Assembly (NCBI RefSeq): GCF_963677575.1
Contig: NZ_OY782038.1
Coordinates: 4,653,501-4,717,500 of the forward strand
Reading direction: 5' to 3'
Length of the DNA stretch: 64,000 bases
Origin: an uncultured Draconibacterium sp.
Lineage (GTDB): Bacteria; Bacteroidota; Bacteroidia; Bacteroidales; Prolixibacteraceae
Below, in pieces: positions 61,589-64,000 of the stretch. Positions within the stretch are counted from its first letter, which is position 1, and each line of letters opens with the position of its first letter. The position numbers and the translations under genes were made by a program. The notes beneath the pieces are model-generated. The model did not search any database. It saw only the letters and a list, made by a program, of their open reading frames with translations, and was not told where the DNA came from.

Positions 61589-62932
61589 ATGAAGACAAGC
61601 ATTTCCATATTAATAGTTGACGATGAGGAATCGGTTAGAGATTCGCTCTATAACTGGTTTATTGAGGATGGATACGAAGTTGACAGCGCCGCTAACGCCA
61701 AAGAAGCGCTGTCAAAAATCGAGTCGGGCAATTTTGATATTATTCTGGCTGATATTAAAATGCCGGGAATGGATGGACTGGAAATGCACCGGCGTATTAA
61801 GGAGTTTGACAGCGCTGCCATTGTAATAGTAATGACCGCTTTTGCATCGGTTGAAACGGCTGTTCAGGCGCTGAAAGACGGTGCTTTCGATTATATTACC
61901 AAACCTTTTGATCCGGATGACCTTTCGCACCTGATCCGAAATGCAGCCCGGCAAATTTCGCTGCGAAGTGAAAATGAAACACTAAAAAATAAAATTGTTA
62001 CGCTGGAAAATATCGAAGATATTGTGGGGAACAGCGAAAGCATGATCAAAGTGTTAAAAGAGGTTGAAAATGTGGCCGCTTCCAATTCGTCGGTAATTAT
62101 TACAGGCGAAAGCGGAACCGGAAAGGAGTTGATTGCCCACGCCATTCATTCCAATTCGCCGCGTAAATTTTTCCCGATGGTTACCGTTCATTGCGGTGCT
62201 TTGTCGGAAGATTTGCTGGAGAGTGAGTTGTTCGGGCACGAAAAAGGTGCATTTACCGGGGCGATGTTTAACCGCAAAGGGCGTTTTGAAATGGCGGACG
62301 GTGGCACCATTTTTCTGGATGAAATTGCAACTATTTCGATGAAAATGCAGGTGGAACTTTTGCGGGTACTCGAATCGAAAACCTTTACACGGGTAGGTGG
62401 AAACAAAGAGATTAAATCGGATTTCAGGATTATTTGTGCAACCAACAAAGAACTGAAAAAAATGGTTGCCGACGGTTCTTTCCGTGAGGATCTTTATTAC
62501 CGGTTAAATGTGGTGGATATTGCCATTCCGCCGCTCCGCGAAAGAAAGGAAGACATCCCGATGCTGGTAAGTTATTTCATAAAAAAATACTGCACTTCCA
62601 TGAGCCGCGATTTGATTACTATTGATCAATCTGCTTTGCAACGACTCGAAGAATATAATTATCCCGGCAATGTTCGTGAGCTGGAAAACATGATTGAACG
62701 GGCCATTGTTGTTGGAAACGGGAAGGAGATACGCCTGAAAGATCTTCCGCTGGAAACCGATAGCGTTACCGATTCGAACGACAGTCTGGATGAGCTGGAG
62801 AAAAAATACATTCAGAAAACACTGGAAAAATACGATTGGAATATCAGTCGCTCGGCGAAAGTTCTACAGATCGACCGGGTAACACTGTACAATAAAATTA
62901 AAAAGTATCAGCTTAGTTCGCCTAAAAATTAG
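61589..62932 (+). CDS. NtrC-class sigma-54-dependent response regulator
   Basis: 447 residues: receiver domain with phosphoacceptor Asp55 (LADIKMPGMDG), AAA+ domain with Walker A GESGTGKE (173-180), the sigma-54-contacting GAFTGA (220-225) and Walker B GGTIFLDEIATI, then a Fis-type helix-turn-helix (WNISRSAKVLQIDRVTLYNKIKKY) at the C-terminus. It activates sigma-54 promoters. The palindromes at 55011-55114 and the sigma-54-like promoter at 55181 upstream of the redox operon are natural targets. The kinase gene ends 10 bases before it. Confidence 0.95.
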   Translation: MKTSISILIVDDEESVRDSLYNWFIEDGYEVDSAANAKEALSKIESGNFDIILADIKMPGMDGLEMHRRIKEFDSAAIVIVMTAFASVETAVQALKDGAFDYITKPFDPDDLSHLIRNAARQISLRSENETLKNKIVTLENIEDIVGNSESMIKVLKEVENVAASNSSVIITGESGTGKELIAHAIHSNSPRKFFPMVTVHCGALSEDLLESELFGHEKGAFTGAMFNRKGRFEMADGGTIFLDEIATISMKMQVELLRVLESKTFTRVGGNKEIKSDFRIICATNKELKKMVADGSFREDLYYRLNVVDIAIPPLRERKEDIPMLVSYFIKKYCTSMSRDLITIDQSALQRLEEYNYPGNVRELENMIERAIVVGNGKEIRLKDLPLETDSVTDSNDSLDELEKKYIQKTLEKYDWNISRSAKVLQIDRVTLYNKIKKYQLSSPKN

Positions 62933-62996
62933 TAGGCTGCTGGGTTTTGATAAACACGCATAACCGGCTGGTTAGCGAAATAAAACACTTATTTTT

Positions 62997-63542
62997 TTGA
63001 AAGAAAAAGGGATAACGCTGGTTGTTCAGGGTAAGTTCGAGAAACGGGTTCTCGAACAAATGACCTGGGACATAGAAATCGCCTTTGGGTGGCCGGTTTC
63101 GGTTGTTCCTTTTACGCACGATATTCTTCCTTATTTCGATGCTGCCCGGAAACAGTACGATGCCAACCGATTACTCGAACTGGTTCATCGTGAATACTCT
63201 GGCAACTCAGTAAAAACCATCGGACTTTTTCAGGTCGATCTTTTTATCCCCATTTTAACTTACATTTTTGGGCAGGCGCAGCACAACGGAAGCACCGGAA
63301 TTGCATCTTTGTATCGCTTAAGAAACCAACAGTATGGAATAAAGGGAAATGACCGACTTCTATACGATCGGTTCCGAAAAGTAGTAATTCATGAGTTGGG
63401 GCATGCGTTCGGACTCATTCATTGTCACGTGCCGGTTTGTGTTATGCGCCCCGGGACGTATGTGGAAGACATTGACCAGAAAAAAACTCAGTTTTGCAAT
63501 AAATGCAGGGAGCAACTGGAAACAGCGCTCGCTTCTTTCTGA
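62997..63542 (+). CDS. Archaemetzincin family zinc metallopeptidase
   Basis: 181 residues. The complete archaemetzincin motif is present: HELGHAFGLIHC, four residues later CVM, and CNKC near the end (HExxHxxGxxHC-x4-CxM-x17-CxxC). The first set binds the catalytic zinc and the four cysteines bind a structural zinc. The enzyme is a small aminopeptidase-type protease of unclear physiological role, known from archaea, vertebrates and scattered bacteria. The best start is TTG at 62997; no ATG precedes the first strand (GITLVVQGKF). It is likely cytosolic. Confidence 0.9.
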   Translation: MKEKGITLVVQGKFEKRVLEQMTWDIEIAFGWPVSVVPFTHDILPYFDAARKQYDANRLLELVHREYSGNSVKTIGLFQVDLFIPILTYIFGQAQHNGSTGIASLYRLRNQQYGIKGNDRLLYDRFRKVVIHELGHAFGLIHCHVPVCVMRPGTYVEDIDQKKTQFCNKCREQLETALASF

Positions 63543-63674
63543 CCTTCAAACTCAGGCTGTATTTTAAGGTGAAATTAGCTCCGAATAACACCTGTCTGTT
63601 TTCGCCCATATTAAATCATCCGATAAACCTCGTTATTTAGCGTATGGTTTATCATCCTGTCATCAAAACTTTCT

Positions 63675-63682
63675 TACATTTG
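63675..63682 (+). promoter_or_regulatory. -7 promoter element of typA
   Basis: TACATTTG followed by CG fits the strong Bacteroidota -7 pattern. It lies about 98 bases before the ATG, giving a leader of roughly 90 nt. The -33 region is not clear. Confidence 0.55.
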
Positions 63683-63779
63683 CGCGCCGATTCCGAAGTA
63701 AGGTTTTGAGGTCATAAATAATTGATTGAAAACAAATAATACGATTCGGTGTTGGTAAATTGGATTAGAAAAAAGTAAA

Positions 63780-64000
63780 ATGACAGAAATCAGAAACATT
63801 GCAATTATTGCACACGTCGACCATGGTAAAACTACTTTGGTTGACCGAATACTTCACCAGGTAAAATTGTTCCGCGAAAACCAGGAGGTTCAGGAACTTT
63901 TACTGGATAACAATGATCTGGAGCGTGAACGTGGAATTACCATTCTTTCGAAAAACGTTTCGGTACGCTACAAAGACACCAAAATTAACATCATCGATAC
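63780..64000 (+). CDS. typA: Translational GTPase TypA/BipA (3' end cut by window edge)
   Basis: Only the first 73 codons are in the window. The G1 motif HVDHGKTTLVDRIL and the switch I region DNNDLERERGITILSKNVSV are those of the TypA/BipA ribosome-associated GTPase, distinct from LepA and EF-G by the ILSKN segment. TypA takes part in ribosome assembly and stress adaptation. The frame is open to the end of the window. Confidence 0.93.
   Translation, partial: MTEIRNIAIIAHVDHGKTTLVDRILHQVKLFRENQEVQELLLDNNDLERERGITILSKNVSVRYKDTKINIID

Noticed and set aside
1..64000. Mobile island or prophage
   Set aside because: No integrase, transposase, phage structural gene, tRNA attachment site or clear composition break was seen.

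Overview
The window looks like a chromosomal segment of a Bacteroidota bacterium. The supporting signs are a SusC/SusD pair, a TonB receptor paired with a DUF4249 lipoprotein, a type IX secretion C-terminal domain, Bacteroidota-type -7 boxes (TAnnTTTG) upstream of many genes, and the carboxyspermidine route to polyamines. A marine or gut Marinilabiliales/Prolixibacteraceae-like relative is my guess from gene style only. I saw no tRNA, rRNA, prophage, transposase or CRISPR array.

Layout. 1-7.2 kb: djlA-coaE-ybbR on the minus strand, a TonB receptor/DUF4249 pair and a thrombospondin-3-repeat T9SS protein. 7.4-20.6 kb: carbohydrate locus with a LacI regulator, kduI and kduD, a DUF4861 lipoprotein, a GH92 mannosidase, a membrane protein and a SusC/SusD pair. 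20.7-24.6 kb: an SpmA/SpmB-type membrane protein, a 13-unit array of 20/21-nt repeats, a Dabb-DinB-kdsA operon, and a candidate stand-alone structured RNA of about 500 nt. 24.7-31.7 kb: a GH29 fucosidase and a four-enzyme arginine-to-spermidine set. 31.7-38.9 kb: ordinary enzymes, a transporter and one broken gene.

38.9-49.9 kb is the most interesting metabolic region. It holds two saccharopine-dehydrogenase-like genes, an antiquitin-type (ALDH7) aldehyde dehydrogenase, a KamA-like radical SAM aminomutase, a class III aminotransferase, 3-oxoadipate CoA-transferase (PcaI/PcaJ-like) and 3-oxoadipyl-CoA thiolase (PcaF-like). Read together they spell a lysine catabolic route: lysine, saccharopine, 2-aminoadipate semialdehyde, 2-aminoadipate, 3-aminoadipate, 3-oxoadipate, then succinyl-CoA plus acetyl-CoA. 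In the KamA homologue, the two aspartates that bind the lysine side-chain amine in lysine 2,3-aminomutase align with Arg396 and Thr433, which fits a substrate with a side-chain carboxylate. I know of no described pathway with this sequence of steps.

49.9-64 kb: a helical protein with an internal duplication (broken by a frameshift), a second 21-nt phased repeat array, a DUF3843-like protein, an exported phosphodiesterase-type protein and a PQQ-propeller lipoprotein. Then comes a probable membrane redox operon: PstS-like/GcvH-like fusion, HybA-like Fe-S protein, NrfD/HybB-like membrane protein and a second membrane-anchored GcvH-like protein. It is followed by a sensor kinase with c-type heme motifs and an NtrC-class regulator. 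Upstream of the operon are three 17-bp palindromes and a sigma-54-like promoter, so a local regulatory circuit can be proposed. The window ends with an archaemetzincin and the start of typA.

Three genes (near 32577, 47590 and 50421) each need one added base to restore a full reading frame. Base-level assembly error should be excluded before calling them pseudogenes. Intergenic spacers, especially in the lysine region, carry nested hairpin elements with shared architecture.
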